Positions 44,131 through 53,462 are shown, counted from the first letter of the stretch. The stretch is DNA of 64,000 nt from Burkholderia sp. OK233 (GCF_900230185.1 NZ_OCSR01000002.1:4216001-4280000), one strand, 5' to 3'. Notes: generated by a model not told the origin, from the sequence alone. Made by a program: numbers and translations.

Positions 44131-47052
44131 TTACTTGCGCCCCACCGCGCCACGCAGCCGTGCCGCGAATTCGCCGCGCCCCGCGAAATAGGTCTGCACG
44201 ACCCGCGATATCACCCCGTTCGATCCCGGCAACGCGGGCATCGCGCCGAACTGCGGCAGCGTATGACGCGCGTCCGCTTCCGCCGGATAGATGCGCACGC
44301 GCACGTCGTACCACGCGGCCTGGCCTGTCACCGGGTCCGAATTCGAGAGACGCGCGGCCGCTTCGTCGCGACCGGGCAACTCGTCGGTGATGAGGTGATT
44401 GAGCAGGAAGCCACGCTGCGATTCGTTCGCGTCCGCGCCGAGGTTCCATGCGCCCGACGCCTTGCCGATCGCATTCCAGGTCCATACCGTCCCCGGCTCA
44501 ACGGTCTCGCTAAAGCGCGCCATGCAGCGCACGCGGCCCCATTGCGATTCGGCATAGATCCAGCTGCCGTCGGCAATGCCGTTTTCGGCCGCCATCAGCG
44601 GATTCATGTAGAGATAGTTCTCGCCATGAATCTGCCGCAACCACGCATTCTGCGAATCCCACGAGTGATACATCGCCATGGGCCGCTGCGTCACCGCGGC
44701 CAGCGGAAAACGCGTGAGATCGGTCGAATCGCTTTCGAGCGGCGCATACCAGAACGGCAGCGGATCGAAATACTTTTCGACCCGTGCCCGCAGGTGCTCA
44801 GGCGGTTGCCTGCCGCTCCTGCGGCCTTGCGCTGCAAGCCTGAACTTCTGCATGACGTCGGAGTACAACTGGATCAGGATCGGCTCATTGAATTTACGGA
44901 AGCCGTTTTTCACTGCCCAGTCGAGATACGGCCCGTTGCAGTTGCGCATGTATTGGAGCGTCTCTGGCAAGCGGTAATGGAACACGCAGTTGTTCTTTGC
45001 GTACTGTTCCCACTGCTGCGGATTCGGCTCGCCCACCAGCGCCTTGTCGCCGTCCTTGCCGCGCCAGCCGATCAGAAAGCCCACGCCGGAATCAGGCGTC
45101 GTCGTGTGATTGACGATGAAGTCGGGATAGTCCCGAAAGCGGCGCGTGCCTTCGGCCGTCGTGAAGGCGGGAAACTTGAGGCGCGAAGCAAGTTCGATCA
45201 GCACTTCCTGAAACGGCTTGCATTGGCCCGTCGGCGGCACGACCGGCACGCGCACGGAATCCACCGGACCGTCGAATTCGGAAATCGGCCGGTCGAGCAT
45301 CGACATCGCGTCGTGCCGCTCGAGATAGGTCGTGTCCGGCAGGATCAGATCGGCGAACGCCGTCATCTCCGACTGGAACGCATCGCACACCACGAGAAAC
45401 GGAATCTTGTACTCGCCGTTCGCGTGCTTGTCGGCGAGCATCTCGCGCACCTTCATCGTGTTCATTGACGAATTCCAGGCCATGTTGGCCATGAAAATCA
45501 GCAGCGTGTCGATGGGATAGGGGTCACCACGCCAGGCATTGGTGATCACGCTATGCATCACGCCGTGCACGGCAAGCGGATATTCCCAGGAGAAAGCCTT
45601 GTCGATGCGAACCGGGCCGCCGTGTTCGTCGATAAACAGATCTTCGGGCGCGGCGGGCCAGCCGAGCGGACCGGTGGCGAGCGGCGTGTTCGGCTTGACG
45701 GCGTCCGGACTGTTCGGTGGTTTCGCCGACGGCGGCACCGCGCGAGGAAACGGCGACTTATGCCGAAAGCCGCCTGGGCAGTCGATCGTGCCCAGCAGCG
45801 ACATCAGCACCGCCAGCGCGCGGATCGACTGGAAGCCGTTGGAATGCGCGGCCAGCCCGCGCATCGCGTGAAAAGCGACCGGATTGCCGGTGACGGTCTC
45901 GTGCGTCTCGCCCCACGCGTCGGTCCATTGGATCGGCAGCGTGATCCGGTGATCGCGGCTGGTCTGGATCATTTCGCCGGCAAGGCGGCGAATCGTGTCC
46001 GCGGCAATGCCGGTGATCTCAGCGGCCCATTCCGGCGTGCAGTCGGCCACGCGTTCGCGAAGCAAAGCGAACGATGGCGTGACCGGCGTGCCGTCCGCGA
46101 GCGTATAGCGACCGTCAAGCGCGGGCGTCACACCGGGTGCATGGTGCGGCACGGCGCGCGCGCCGTCGGCGTCCCACCAGAGATGATTTTGCGGAAACAG
46201 TGGATTGCCGACTGGCCGCTCCGGATCGCACACGAACAGGCCGAAGTTTTCGCTGGCTTCGTCGAGATCGACAAGCTCCGCCGCGTTCGTATAACGCTGC
46301 ACGAACTCGTGATCCCAAGCGTCGGCGGCGATCAGTTCGTGCAGAAACGCCATGAACAGCGCGCCGTCGGTGCCGGGCTTGATGGGCACCCATTCGTCGG
46401 CAATCGCGGCATAACCGGTACGGATCGGATTGATCGCGATGAAGCGCCCACCCGCGCGCTTGAACTTCGAAATCGCGATCTTGAGCGGATTCGAATGATG
46501 ATCTTCCGCCGTGCCGATCATAAAGAAGAGTTTGGCGCTGTCGAGATCGGGGCCGCCGAACTCCCAGAACGAGCCGCCGATCGTATAGATCATGCCGGCC
46601 GCCATGTTGGCCGAGCAGAAGCCGCCATGCGCCGCGTAATTCGGCGTACCGAACTGTTTGGCGAAGAGGCCGGTGAGCGCCTGCATCTGGTCACGACCAG
46701 TGAACAGCGCGAATTTCTTTGGATCGGTGGCGCGAATCGCGGCGAGGCGCTTTTCGAGCACGTCGAACGCGACCTCCCACGATACCGGCTCGAACTGGGC
46801 ACTGCCCCGCTCCGCGCCCGCCTTGCGCATCAATGGCTGGGTCAGGCGCGCCGGCGAGTACTGCTTCATGATGCCCGACGCGCCCTTCGCACAGATCACA
46901 CCCTGGTTCAGCGGATGCTCCGGGTTGCCGTCGATATAGCGCACCTCGCCTTCACGCAGATGCACGCGGATGCCGCAGCGGCAGGCGCACATGTAGCAGG
47001 TGGTCGTCTTGATCTCGAGCCGTTCGTCCTGCGTGCGGGCGTGGTGTTCCAT
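44131..47052 (-). CDS. Molybdopterin oxidoreductase catalytic subunit, SoeA-like (DMSO reductase superfamily)
   Basis: The 973-residue catalytic subunit binds bis-MGD and one 4Fe-4S cluster at the N-terminus (Cys19, Cys22, Cys26, Cys54, in CYMCACRCG and GVICAKG). There is no Tat signal ahead of it, so the enzyme faces the cytoplasm. GGFCSANMAAG (near 145-155) may carry a Cys ligand to molybdenum. FTGRDQMQALTGLFAKQFG and LPIQWTDAWGETHE look typical. The cytoplasmic location, gene order A-B-C and DmsC-type anchor fit the sulfite dehydrogenase SoeABC of sulfur bacteria. Other members of the superfamily (thiosulfate, polysulfide or DMSO reductases) carry Tat signals, which argues against them. 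Substrate assignment is inference. Confidence 0.85.
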   Translation of the reverse strand: MEHHARTQDERLEIKTTTCYMCACRCGIRVHLREGEVRYIDGNPEHPLNQGVICAKGASGIMKQYSPARLTQPLMRKAGAERGSAQFEPVSWEVAFDVLEKRLAAIRATDPKKFALFTGRDQMQALTGLFAKQFGTPNYAAHGGFCSANMAAGMIYTIGGSFWEFGGPDLDSAKLFFMIGTAEDHHSNPLKIAISKFKRAGGRFIAINPIRTGYAAIADEWVPIKPGTDGALFMAFLHELIAADAWDHEFVQRYTNAAELVDLDEASENFGLFVCDPERPVGNPLFPQNHLWWDADGARAVPHHAPGVTPALDGRYTLADGTPVTPSFALLRERVADCTPEWAAEITGIAADTIRRLAGEMIQTSRDHRITLPIQWTDAWGETHETVTGNPVAFHAMRGLAAHSNGFQSIRALAVLMSLLGTIDCPGGFRHKSPFPRAVPPSAKPPNSPDAVKPNTPLATGPLGWPAAPEDLFIDEHGGPVRIDKAFSWEYPLAVHGVMHSVITNAWRGDPYPIDTLLIFMANMAWNSSMNTMKVREMLADKHANGEYKIPFLVVCDAFQSEMTAFADLILPDTTYLERHDAMSMLDRPISEFDGPVDSVRVPVVPPTGQCKPFQEVLIELASRLKFPAFTTAEGTRRFRDYPDFIVNHTTTPDSGVGFLIGWRGKDGDKALVGEPNPQQWEQYAKNNCVFHYRLPETLQYMRNCNGPYLDWAVKNGFRKFNEPILIQLYSDVMQKFRLAAQGRRSGRQPPEHLRARVEKYFDPLPFWYAPLESDSTDLTRFPLAAVTQRPMAMYHSWDSQNAWLRQIHGENYLYMNPLMAAENGIADGSWIYAESQWGRVRCMARFSETVEPGTVWTWNAIGKASGAWNLGADANESQRGFLLNHLITDELPGRDEAAARLSNSDPVTGQAAWYDVRVRIYPAEADARHTLPQFGAMPALPGSNGVISRVVQTYFAGRGEFAARLRGAVGRK

Positions 47053-47197
47053 GCGGGATCTCCGTCGCGGCTCCGGCTGTGTCGAAGCGATGTGGGTTCG
47101 ATACCGACCATCCTATTCGCCACGAGCCTACAAGGGAAATCGCGATTTACGAGAGAAACTATCCGCTGGGCTGATGGTTTCAGTTTGCCTTCAAATG

Positions 47198-48130
47198 TCA
47201 GATCGGCGTCAACACCGCCTCGCCAGCAAAGTGGCGTCTGGCGTTGGAGAGGAAATTGTCGACCGAAGCCGTGATCGCCTCCGGCGAGCGGTCGCCCACA
47301 TGCGGCGTCAGGACTACGTTGCGCAGCATCAGCAAGGCTTCAGGTGGATGCGGCTCGCCTTCGTAAACGTCGAGACCCGCGCCGGCGATCGCGCCGGTGG
47401 CAAGCGCATCCGCTAAAGCAGCGGTATCCACCACGCTGCCGCGAGAAACGTTGACCACGAAGCCGTCCGGCCCGAGTGCGTCCAGCACCGCCTTGCCGAT
47501 CAGATGACGCGTACCGGCGCCGCCGGGCGTCGCCACCACCAGAAAATCGCACCAGTGCGCCAGACCCTGGACGCTGTCGAAATAGCGCAGCGGCGAGCCT
47601 TCGCGCGGTTTGCGATTGTGATAAGCGATTTCCATATCGAACCCGGCGCCACGCCGCGCGACCTTCTCGCCGATATTGCCGAGCCCGACGATGCCGAGCC
47701 GCTTGCCGGACACGTTCGGGCGCATCGGCAACGTGTCGCGCGAGACGCCTTGGCGGGCGGCCTGATCGAGTTGCGGCACGTCGCGCACCACCGCGAGCAG
47801 CAAGGCGAATGCGTGATCGGCCACGCAATGATCGTTGGTGCCCGAGCCGTTGACGAGCACGATGTCGCGCGAACGGGCGTGGTCGACGGCGAGGTTTTCG
47901 TAGCCGGCGCCGAGCGCGCTGACGAACTCGAGTTGCGGCATATGGTCGATTTCAGCGGCCGTCAGCCCGGTTGTGCCGTTGGTCAGCACGGCACGGATCG
48001 TCTCGCCTTGCGCTGCGATCGCAGCGGCCCGTTGAGTGACATCGGGTGCATGGACGACGTTGAAAACGGCCTCGACACTGGCTCGGCTTGCGTCTTTCAA
48101 GGGGATCAGAACCAGCAGGGATGGCTTCAT
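47198..48130 (-). CDS. D-2-hydroxyacid dehydrogenase (hydroxypyruvate/glyoxylate reductase-like)
   Basis: The 310-residue cytoplasmic enzyme has the NAD(P)-binding motif GLGNIGEKVARR (about 149-160). The catalytic residues are Arg in VNVSRGSVVD, Glu in YEGEP and His in LTPHVGDRS. It should reduce 2-keto acids such as glyoxylate or hydroxypyruvate. Length is on the short side of the family (about 310-330). It is a single gene on the minus strand, upstream of the SoeA-like operon but separated by 145 bp. Confidence 0.88.
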   Translation of the reverse strand: MKPSLLVLIPLKDASRASVEAVFNVVHAPDVTQRAAAIAAQGETIRAVLTNGTTGLTAAEIDHMPQLEFVSALGAGYENLAVDHARSRDIVLVNGSGTNDHCVADHAFALLLAVVRDVPQLDQAARQGVSRDTLPMRPNVSGKRLGIVGLGNIGEKVARRGAGFDMEIAYHNRKPREGSPLRYFDSVQGLAHWCDFLVVATPGGAGTRHLIGKAVLDALGPDGFVVNVSRGSVVDTAALADALATGAIAGAGLDVYEGEPHPPEALLMLRNVVLTPHVGDRSPEAITASVDNFLSNARRHFAGEAVLTPI

Positions 48131-48399
48131 GACGGGTGTTTTTTCTTACGGCGGTGAGGGACGGAAAACACGACGAGTGAGTGTAACAAGCCTCTCGTGG
48201 CCCTGCTGGCGGGCGGGTCGCAAGCAACCGCGAGCGAAAAACCCGGTTGCGAATCCGCTGCCGCGCAGCCTAAAGTCCATCCGAACCACGCCGTTATCTT
48301 CGTGAATGGGCCGGCGCGAACAGGATGCATCATGCGTCTTTCTTTTGAGCCGAACCGAAGCCGCCTTAGAATAGCCGGAACTCCGACCACGGAAATCTC

Positions 48400-49905
48400 A
48401 TGCTGGACACCCCGCCGCGCGGCTCAGCGCCCGCCAACGACGCCCCGAAGGAAGTCCCCTTGCGGGACGATTCCGAAATGTTCGAACTCGCGCCTGTCTC
48501 GCTCTGGCTCGAAGACTTCAGCGGCGTGCGCGCCTTATTCGACGCCTGGCGGGCTCAAGGTGTGACGGATCTGCGCGCCCATTTCGCCGAAGATCCGAGC
48601 CGGGTCGCCGAATGCGCCCACAGCATCCGCGTCATCAAGGTCAATCAGAAGACGCTGGCGCAATTCGAGGCCGCCGACTTCGAGGCGCTCACCAACAATC
48701 TCGCCTCGGTGTTCCGCGACGACATGCTCAAGACCCACCTCGAAGAGCTATGCCAATTGTGGGCGGGCCAGCCGCAGTTCACGAGCCAGACGGTCAACTA
48801 CACGCTCGGCGGACGGCGCCTCGATGTGCTGCTCAAGGGCGCCGTGCTGCCCGGCCATGAAGAACGCTGGGACCGCGTGCTCGTGTCGGTCGAAGACATC
48901 ACCGAACTGGAAGGCGCGCGGCATCGCGTGACGCTGGCCGAAGAGTATGTGCGCGGCCTGTTCGAATATTCGCCGGTCTCGTTGTGGGTGGAAGATTTCA
49001 GCGCGGTCAAGCGCCTGCTGGACGATGCGCGCTCCGCCGGCATCAGCGATTTCCGGGTGTTTACTGACGTGCATCCCGAGTTTGTCGAGCGCTGCATGCA
49101 GGAAATCCACGTACTCGACGTGAACCAGCACACACTCGACATGTTCGTGGCAAAAGACAAGAAAACGCTGCTGGCGCGCCTGCCCGACGTTTTCCGCGAC
49201 GACATGCGGCCGCATTTCCGCGAGCAGTTGATCGACCTCTGGGACGGCAAGCTGTTCCAGCAGCGCGAAGTGCTCAACTATTCGCTCGACGGCAACGAGG
49301 TGCACGTGCACCTGCAGTTCTCCGTACTGCCGGGCCATGAAAAGAATTGGGATCTGGTGCTGGTGGCGCTCACCGACATTACGGCGCGCAAGAAGGCAGA
49401 AGCTTACCTGGAGTTCCTCGGCAAGCATGACGTGCTGACCAAGCTGCGCAACCGCTCCTTCTACGTGGATGAGTTGAACCGGCTGGAGCGCAAGGGCCCG
49501 TGGCCGGTGACGATCATCATGGCCGATCTCAACGGCCTCAAACGCGTGAACGACCAGCTCGGCCACGCGGCCGGCGACGCGCTGTTACGGCGGGCCGGCG
49601 AAGTCCTCGCCAAAGCGACGGACGCGCCTTTTCATGCGGCGCGCATTGGCGGCGACGAGTTCGCGATCCTGATGCCGGATACCGACGAGCGCGGCGGCGC
49701 CGCGATGATCGATGCGATCCGCCAACTGGTCGATCTGAACAACCAGTTTTATCCGGGCTCGCTGCTGAGTCTTTCGATGGGTGCGGCGACGTGCCAGCGC
49801 GGCGACCGTCTCGAAGCCGGCGTGCAACGCGCCGATCTGCTGATGTATGAGGAAAAGCACGCGCACTACGCGAACCGTCCGGCTGCGGACGCGTCGGGTG
49901 ACTGA
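48400..49905 (+). CDS. Diguanylate cyclase with tandem PAS-like sensor domains
   Basis: The 501-residue soluble protein has two homologous sensor units followed by a GGDEF domain. The units begin APVSLWLEDFSGVRALFDAW (about 31-50) and SPVSLWVEDFSAVKRLLDDA (about 194-213), and each ends in a PAC-like stretch (LPGHEERWDRVLVSVEDIT, LPGHEKNWDLVLVALTDIT). The cyclase starts HDVLTKLRNRSFYVDEL, with the active site RIGGDEFAIL near residue 417. No RxxD inhibitory site precedes GGDEF, so product inhibition may be absent. It makes c-di-GMP in response to an unknown cytoplasmic signal. Transcribed alone; terminator follows at once. Confidence 0.92.
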   Translation: MLDTPPRGSAPANDAPKEVPLRDDSEMFELAPVSLWLEDFSGVRALFDAWRAQGVTDLRAHFAEDPSRVAECAHSIRVIKVNQKTLAQFEAADFEALTNNLASVFRDDMLKTHLEELCQLWAGQPQFTSQTVNYTLGGRRLDVLLKGAVLPGHEERWDRVLVSVEDITELEGARHRVTLAEEYVRGLFEYSPVSLWVEDFSAVKRLLDDARSAGISDFRVFTDVHPEFVERCMQEIHVLDVNQHTLDMFVAKDKKTLLARLPDVFRDDMRPHFREQLIDLWDGKLFQQREVLNYSLDGNEVHVHLQFSVLPGHEKNWDLVLVALTDITARKKAEAYLEFLGKHDVLTKLRNRSFYVDELNRLERKGPWPVTIIMADLNGLKRVNDQLGHAAGDALLRRAGEVLAKATDAPFHAARIGGDEFAILMPDTDERGGAAMIDAIRQLVDLNNQFYPGSLLSLSMGAATCQRGDRLEAGVQRADLLMYEEKHAHYANRPAADASGD

Positions 49906-49930
49906 TGCCCGGGCGCGTCGCGCCCGGGCA
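49906..49930. terminator. Bidirectional hairpin between convergent genes
   Basis: A perfect 11-bp GC stem (tgcccgggcgc / gcgcccgggca) with a 3-nt loop starts at the cyclase stop codon and ends 9 bp before the convergent VOC gene. A short A-run (gaaaa) follows on the plus side, which gives Ts on the minus strand upstream only, so rho-independent action is plausible but not certain. Confidence 0.65.
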
Positions 49931-49939
49931 GAAAACACG

Positions 49940-50263
49940 TCAGCCTTTGTCGGTCCGGACCGCCTCGCCGTACGTGCTGACGATCCGCCGATCCTGCTCT
50001 TCCACCGAAAACAACTCCCATTCGAGGCCGTTCACATCCTTGCTGCTCGAGTAACCGTCTACTGAATCGTCCTCGAAGCCGACGTGCCGAAGCTGCCCAC
50101 CCTTATCCGGCATCTCGTTGATCGAAAAATTCAGCAGCTCGGTACGCCACATCGCGTAGCGTCCTGGCACGACGGCCGTGGGCGGCTGGCCGAGACGGGC
50201 GCTGTAATCGTCGATGGAAGCCTCGAGGCTGGTAACGGCCAAAGCAATGTGAAAGCGTTTCAT
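49940..50263 (-). CDS. VOC/glyoxalase-fold small protein
   Basis: The 107-residue protein begins MKRFHIALAVTSLEASIDDYSARLG, a single half of the vicinal-oxygen-chelate fold with the metal-binding His (FHIAL) and a distal Glu in GLEWELFSVEE. Such proteins act as dimers in glyoxalase, dioxygenase or resistance enzymes. The start at 50263 follows AGGGAA; the in-frame extension to 50323 is unlikely. Function cannot be narrowed further. Confidence 0.8.
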   Translation of the reverse strand: MKRFHIALAVTSLEASIDDYSARLGQPPTAVVPGRYAMWRTELLNFSINEMPDKGGQLRHVGFEDDSVDGYSSSKDVNGLEWELFSVEEQDRRIVSTYGEAVRTDKG

Positions 50264-50470
50264 CGTGGTTTCCCTGACGGTTAGGATGAGGTATTTCATC
50301 GTATCCGCTGCGCGCTGCCGCAACCAGTTGCCCGCTCATCCCGGTATCGGCATTACCGGTTTGCGCTGCAACAGTATCCGGCGTGCCGGATGCATGCGGC
50401 CCGGCGCGCGTCCGCTATACTCGCCGGCCCCGAAGTTATCCGCGGTGCGCCGCGGTCTGGAAAGAAAATC

Positions 50471-50812
50471 ATGTCGACAATTCCCGCCTGCCCGCAATGT
50501 GCAATGGAAAATACTTACCCGGACGGCGAGAATTACGTCTGCCCCGATTGCGCGCACGAGTGGCCGATCACCGCCGCCGCGAGCGCTGACGAGGCCGACG
50601 AGCGCGTCGTCAAGGACGCCAACGGCAACCCGCTGGCCGACGGCGACGCGGTGGTGCTGATCAAGGACCTGAAAGTGAAAGGCTCGTCGATCACGCTGAA
50701 AATGGGCACCAAGGTGAAAAGCATTCGTCTGGTCGGCGGCGATCACGAAGTGGACTGCAAGATGGACGCAGGCAACTTCATGCTGAAGGCTGAGTATCTG
50801 AAGAAGGTTTGA
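50471..50812 (+). CDS. yjdM: YjdM (PhnA-domain) zinc-ribbon protein
   Basis: The 113-residue protein has an N-terminal zinc ribbon with CPQC and CPDCAHEW (about 8-30), then the PhnA domain (VKDANGNPLADGDAVVLIKDLKVKG, LKMGTKVKSIRLVGGDHEVDC). The family was once called alkylphosphonate uptake protein, although no phosphonate enzyme has been proven and the genes are now named yjdM. The start at 50471 has a GGAAAG site. It is followed 52 bp later by a VOC gene, perhaps in one transcript. Confidence 0.87.
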   Translation: MSTIPACPQCAMENTYPDGENYVCPDCAHEWPITAAASADEADERVVKDANGNPLADGDAVVLIKDLKVKGSSITLKMGTKVKSIRLVGGDHEVDCKMDAGNFMLKAEYLKKV

Positions 50813-50864
50813 CGCATCCGGCCCGGCCTGGGCCGGCCCGCTACGCAAACGAGGAGCGACGCGG

Positions 50865-51284
50865 ATGCTTTCCCACGTATTCGTCGGTATTTCGGATTTC
50901 GAGCGCGCGTTCGGCTTTTATGGCGTGCTGATGGAAACGCTAGGACTGCGGCTCAAGTTCCGCGATGACGATGCGTGCTGGGCTGGCTGGATGTCGGCAG
51001 ACGCACCGCGGCCGCTGTTCGTGATCAGCAAGCCCTACGACGGTCGTCCTGCCACCGTAGGCAACGGCCAGATGCTGGCCCTCCTGGCCACAGACCGCGC
51101 CACGGTCGATCGCGCGCATGCTGCGGCGCTCGCTCACGGCGGCGCCTGCGAAGGGCCGCCGGGTTTGCGACCGCACTATCACGCGGACTATTACGGTGCG
51201 TACTTTCGCGATCCGGATGGCAACAAGCTCTGCGTGTGCTGCCATGCGCCGGACACGACCTCCGCCACGCAGACAGCCGGCTAG
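50865..51284 (+). CDS. VOC-family protein (glyoxalase-like)
   Basis: The 139-residue protein starts MLSHVFVGISDFERAFGFYGVLMETLG, with the His of the VOC metal site, and ends GAYFRDPDGNKLCVCCHAP, with the DPDGN turn typical of glyoxalase-type domains. The final segment carries the unusual cluster CVCCH. Its stop codon overlaps the end of the convergent histidine kinase gene by 4 bp. Ribosome site GAGGAGCG is present. Substrate unknown. Confidence 0.83.
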   Translation: MLSHVFVGISDFERAFGFYGVLMETLGLRLKFRDDDACWAGWMSADAPRPLFVISKPYDGRPATVGNGQMLALLATDRATVDRAHAAALAHGGACEGPPGLRPHYHADYYGAYFRDPDGNKLCVCCHAPDTTSATQTAG

Positions 51285-52681
51285 GCGCCCGGAAAGCGCA
51301 ATTCGAAGCGCACCACGCCCGGCACCGGACACACCACGCGCGCCGTGCCGCCGTGCAGATGCATGATCGCCTTGACGATCGCGAGCCCCAGCCCGCTCGA
51401 TTCGGTGAATTCGCTGCGCGCCGCATCCCCGCGATAGAAGCGGTCGAACAGGCGGTCCAGTTGCTCGCCAGGAATCGGCGCACCGTCGTTTTCCACCACC
51501 ACGGTCGCGCCCTGCTCGTCCTGTGTGCCACTCAACCGTACCACCGTATCGCCCGCGCCATATCGCACCGCATTGACGACGAGATTGTTGATCGCCCGCC
51601 GGCATAGCATCGGATTGGCCGACGCCACGCCTTGAGCCTCGACGGTAAAGCGCATGCCGCGTTCGTCGGCGGGACCTTCGAAATAGTCTGCGATCCTGAC
51701 GAGTTCGTCGCGCAGATCGACCGGCTCACGATCGATGGACAGCGCCGCATGGTCCGCGTGCGCGAGAAACAGAATGTTCTCCGCGATGTGGCTCAAGCGG
51801 CTCAGCTCCTCAAGATTCGATTCGAGCAGTTGCTGATACTCTTCGGCATCGCGCGGTTTAGCGAGCGTCACCTGGGTCTGGCCGATCAAGGCACCCACCG
51901 GCGTGCGAATTTCATGCGCCAGATCGGCGGAGAACTGCGAGAGCCGCTGGTAACCATCGGCAAGACGGTCGAGCATGGCGTTGAAGGCGTGCGTGAGCTG
52001 GCGTAGTTCGACCGGCGCGGCCTCGCTGTCGAGCCGCACCGACAAACTCGCCGGACTGATCTGCGCCGCGCGCGAGGCGATCTCGCGCACCGGCCGCAAC
52101 GCGCGGCGCAGCACGTAGTAAGTGAGTAGCGTCGCTGCGAGCATGCCGATCAGCGTGGCCAACACGATGCGATTGCGGTAGGCGGCCAGCATCCGCACTT
52201 CCTGAGTCATCGGATGCGCGGCGATCACTTCGACTTCGCTGCCGTCCTCACGCGCTTTGACGGTAGCGATCGCCCAATGAACCGGCACACCGTCCGGCAA
52301 CGTGGTCTGGCGGATGTCCGCGAGCGTCGGCAAATGGTCCGCGGTGCCTGCCTGCAGGGCAGGCACCGCGACATTGCCGGGGTTCACGTCGATAAACGGC
52401 GCTTCGCCCGGACGGCGAAACAGCAGCACGTCTTGCTCCGCGCCGAGCATGGTCTCGAACAGCAACGGCCGGCTCTTCAATTCGCTGACCGAATAGAGAT
52501 CGTGCACGATGCGGCTGAAATGCTCGACACGGCCGGTGAGCACCACGTCCGCGCGGCGCTGCAACGACAGTTCGGCGGAGTGGTAGAAATACATGCCCAA
52601 CGTGCCGATCACCACGCACGCGATCGAGGCGAACAGCACCGTGGTGCGAGCCGTCAACGAACGTTCGGTCCACAGTTTCAT
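51281..52681 (-). CDS. Membrane sensor histidine kinase, CusS/HprS-like
   Basis: The 466-residue kinase has two membrane segments (about 11-33 and 172-190) flanking a periplasmic domain of about 140 residues, then a HAMP domain, the H-box with His256 (ADLAHEIRTPVGALIGQTQ) and an ATPase domain with NNLVVNAVRYG, DGAPIP and SGLGLAIVKAI. The heavy-metal sensor kinase subgroup (CusS, IrlS, HprS) has this pattern. It overlaps its response regulator by 4 bp. Signal could be copper, silver or oxidants such as HOCl; the sequence alone does not decide. Confidence 0.92.
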   Translation of the reverse strand: MKLWTERSLTARTTVLFASIACVVIGTLGMYFYHSAELSLQRRADVVLTGRVEHFSRIVHDLYSVSELKSRPLLFETMLGAEQDVLLFRRPGEAPFIDVNPGNVAVPALQAGTADHLPTLADIRQTTLPDGVPVHWAIATVKAREDGSEVEVIAAHPMTQEVRMLAAYRNRIVLATLIGMLAATLLTYYVLRRALRPVREIASRAAQISPASLSVRLDSEAAPVELRQLTHAFNAMLDRLADGYQRLSQFSADLAHEIRTPVGALIGQTQVTLAKPRDAEEYQQLLESNLEELSRLSHIAENILFLAHADHAALSIDREPVDLRDELVRIADYFEGPADERGMRFTVEAQGVASANPMLCRRAINNLVVNAVRYGAGDTVVRLSGTQDEQGATVVVENDGAPIPGEQLDRLFDRFYRGDAARSEFTESSGLGLAIVKAIMHLHGGTARVVCPVPGVVRFELRFPGA

Positions 52682-53349
52682 GCGCCGTCGCCGAAGGTGT
52701 AACCGATGCTGCGCACCGTATGAATCAGCTTCTTTTCAAACGGATGATCGATCTTGGCACGCAGCCGTTTGATCGCCACGTCCACCACATTGGTGTCGCT
52801 GTCGAAGTTCATATCCCACACTTCCGAGGCGATCTGCGTACGCGATAACGCTTCGCCCTGCCGGCGCACCAGCAGATGCAACAGCATGAATTCCTTATTG
52901 GTCAGCGGAATCTCGACGCCTTCACGCGTCACCTTGCGGCGCAGCACATCGAGCTTGAGGTCGGCGATCTCGAACACATCGCTCTCGCGGATCACGCCGC
53001 GGCGCAACAGCGTGCGGATGCGCAACACCAGCTCGGTGAACGAGAAAGGCTTGACGAGGTAGTCGTCGGCGCCGAGTTCGAGGCCGCGAATGCGGTCGCT
53101 GACGTGATCGCGAGCGGTCAGGAAAATGACTGGCAGATCGCGCTGCGCCCGCAGCGCACGCATGATTTCCCAACCGTCGATGCCGGGCAGCATGACGTCC
53201 AGCACCACGAGGTCATAGGCGTGCTCGAGCGCCATGTGCAGCCCATCGGTGCCGGTGCGCGCAAGGTCGACCGCGTAGCCGCTTTCGCGCAGGCCTTTCT
53301 TCAGGTAGTCGCCGGTTTTCGGGTCGTCTTCGATGACGAGGATGCTCAT
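52678..53349 (-). CDS. OmpR-family response regulator, CusR/HprR-like
   Basis: The 223-residue regulator has a receiver domain with the phosphoacceptor Asp51 (LVVLDVMLPGIDGW), the conserved Thr (IFLTARD) and Lys (VKPFSF), and a winged-helix DNA-binding domain ending VRSIGYTFGDGA. The start is at 53349; the in-frame extension to 53448 is not supported. It shares the 184-bp control region with the divergent molybdoenzyme operon, which carries a CusR-box-like palindrome at 53447-53462. Confidence 0.93.
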   Translation of the reverse strand: MSILVIEDDPKTGDYLKKGLRESGYAVDLARTGTDGLHMALEHAYDLVVLDVMLPGIDGWEIMRALRAQRDLPVIFLTARDHVSDRIRGLELGADDYLVKPFSFTELVLRIRTLLRRGVIRESDVFEIADLKLDVLRRKVTREGVEIPLTNKEFMLLHLLVRRQGEALSRTQIASEVWDMNFDSDTNVVDVAIKRLRAKIDHPFEKKLIHTVRSIGYTFGDGA

Positions 53350-53446
53350 GATGCCTGGTTTCCGACCCCGAGCGCCGCCGTGGGCGTGGGTCATGAATGT
53401 GGACGTGGATATGGCGGCCATTCTACGTGGCCGCGGCGCGCCGTTC

Positions 53447-53462
53447 ATGACGTTTTTGTCAT
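53447..53462. promoter_or_regulatory. CusR/HprR-box-like palindrome
   Basis: The 16 bases ATGAC-gttttt-GTCAT form a perfect 5-bp inverted repeat with 6-bp spacer. The spacing and half-sites match the CusR/HprR boxes of E. coli as I recall them (ATGACAA-NN-TTGTCAT), with TT-GTCAT intact on one side and AA replaced by GT on the other. It lies about 98 bp from the response regulator start and 72 bp from the start of the divergent operon. Confidence 0.6.

Noticed and set aside
45553..47274. 573-codon plus-strand frame opposite the SoeA-like gene
   Set aside because: It is a shadow of the catalytic subunit, with shadow-like composition.
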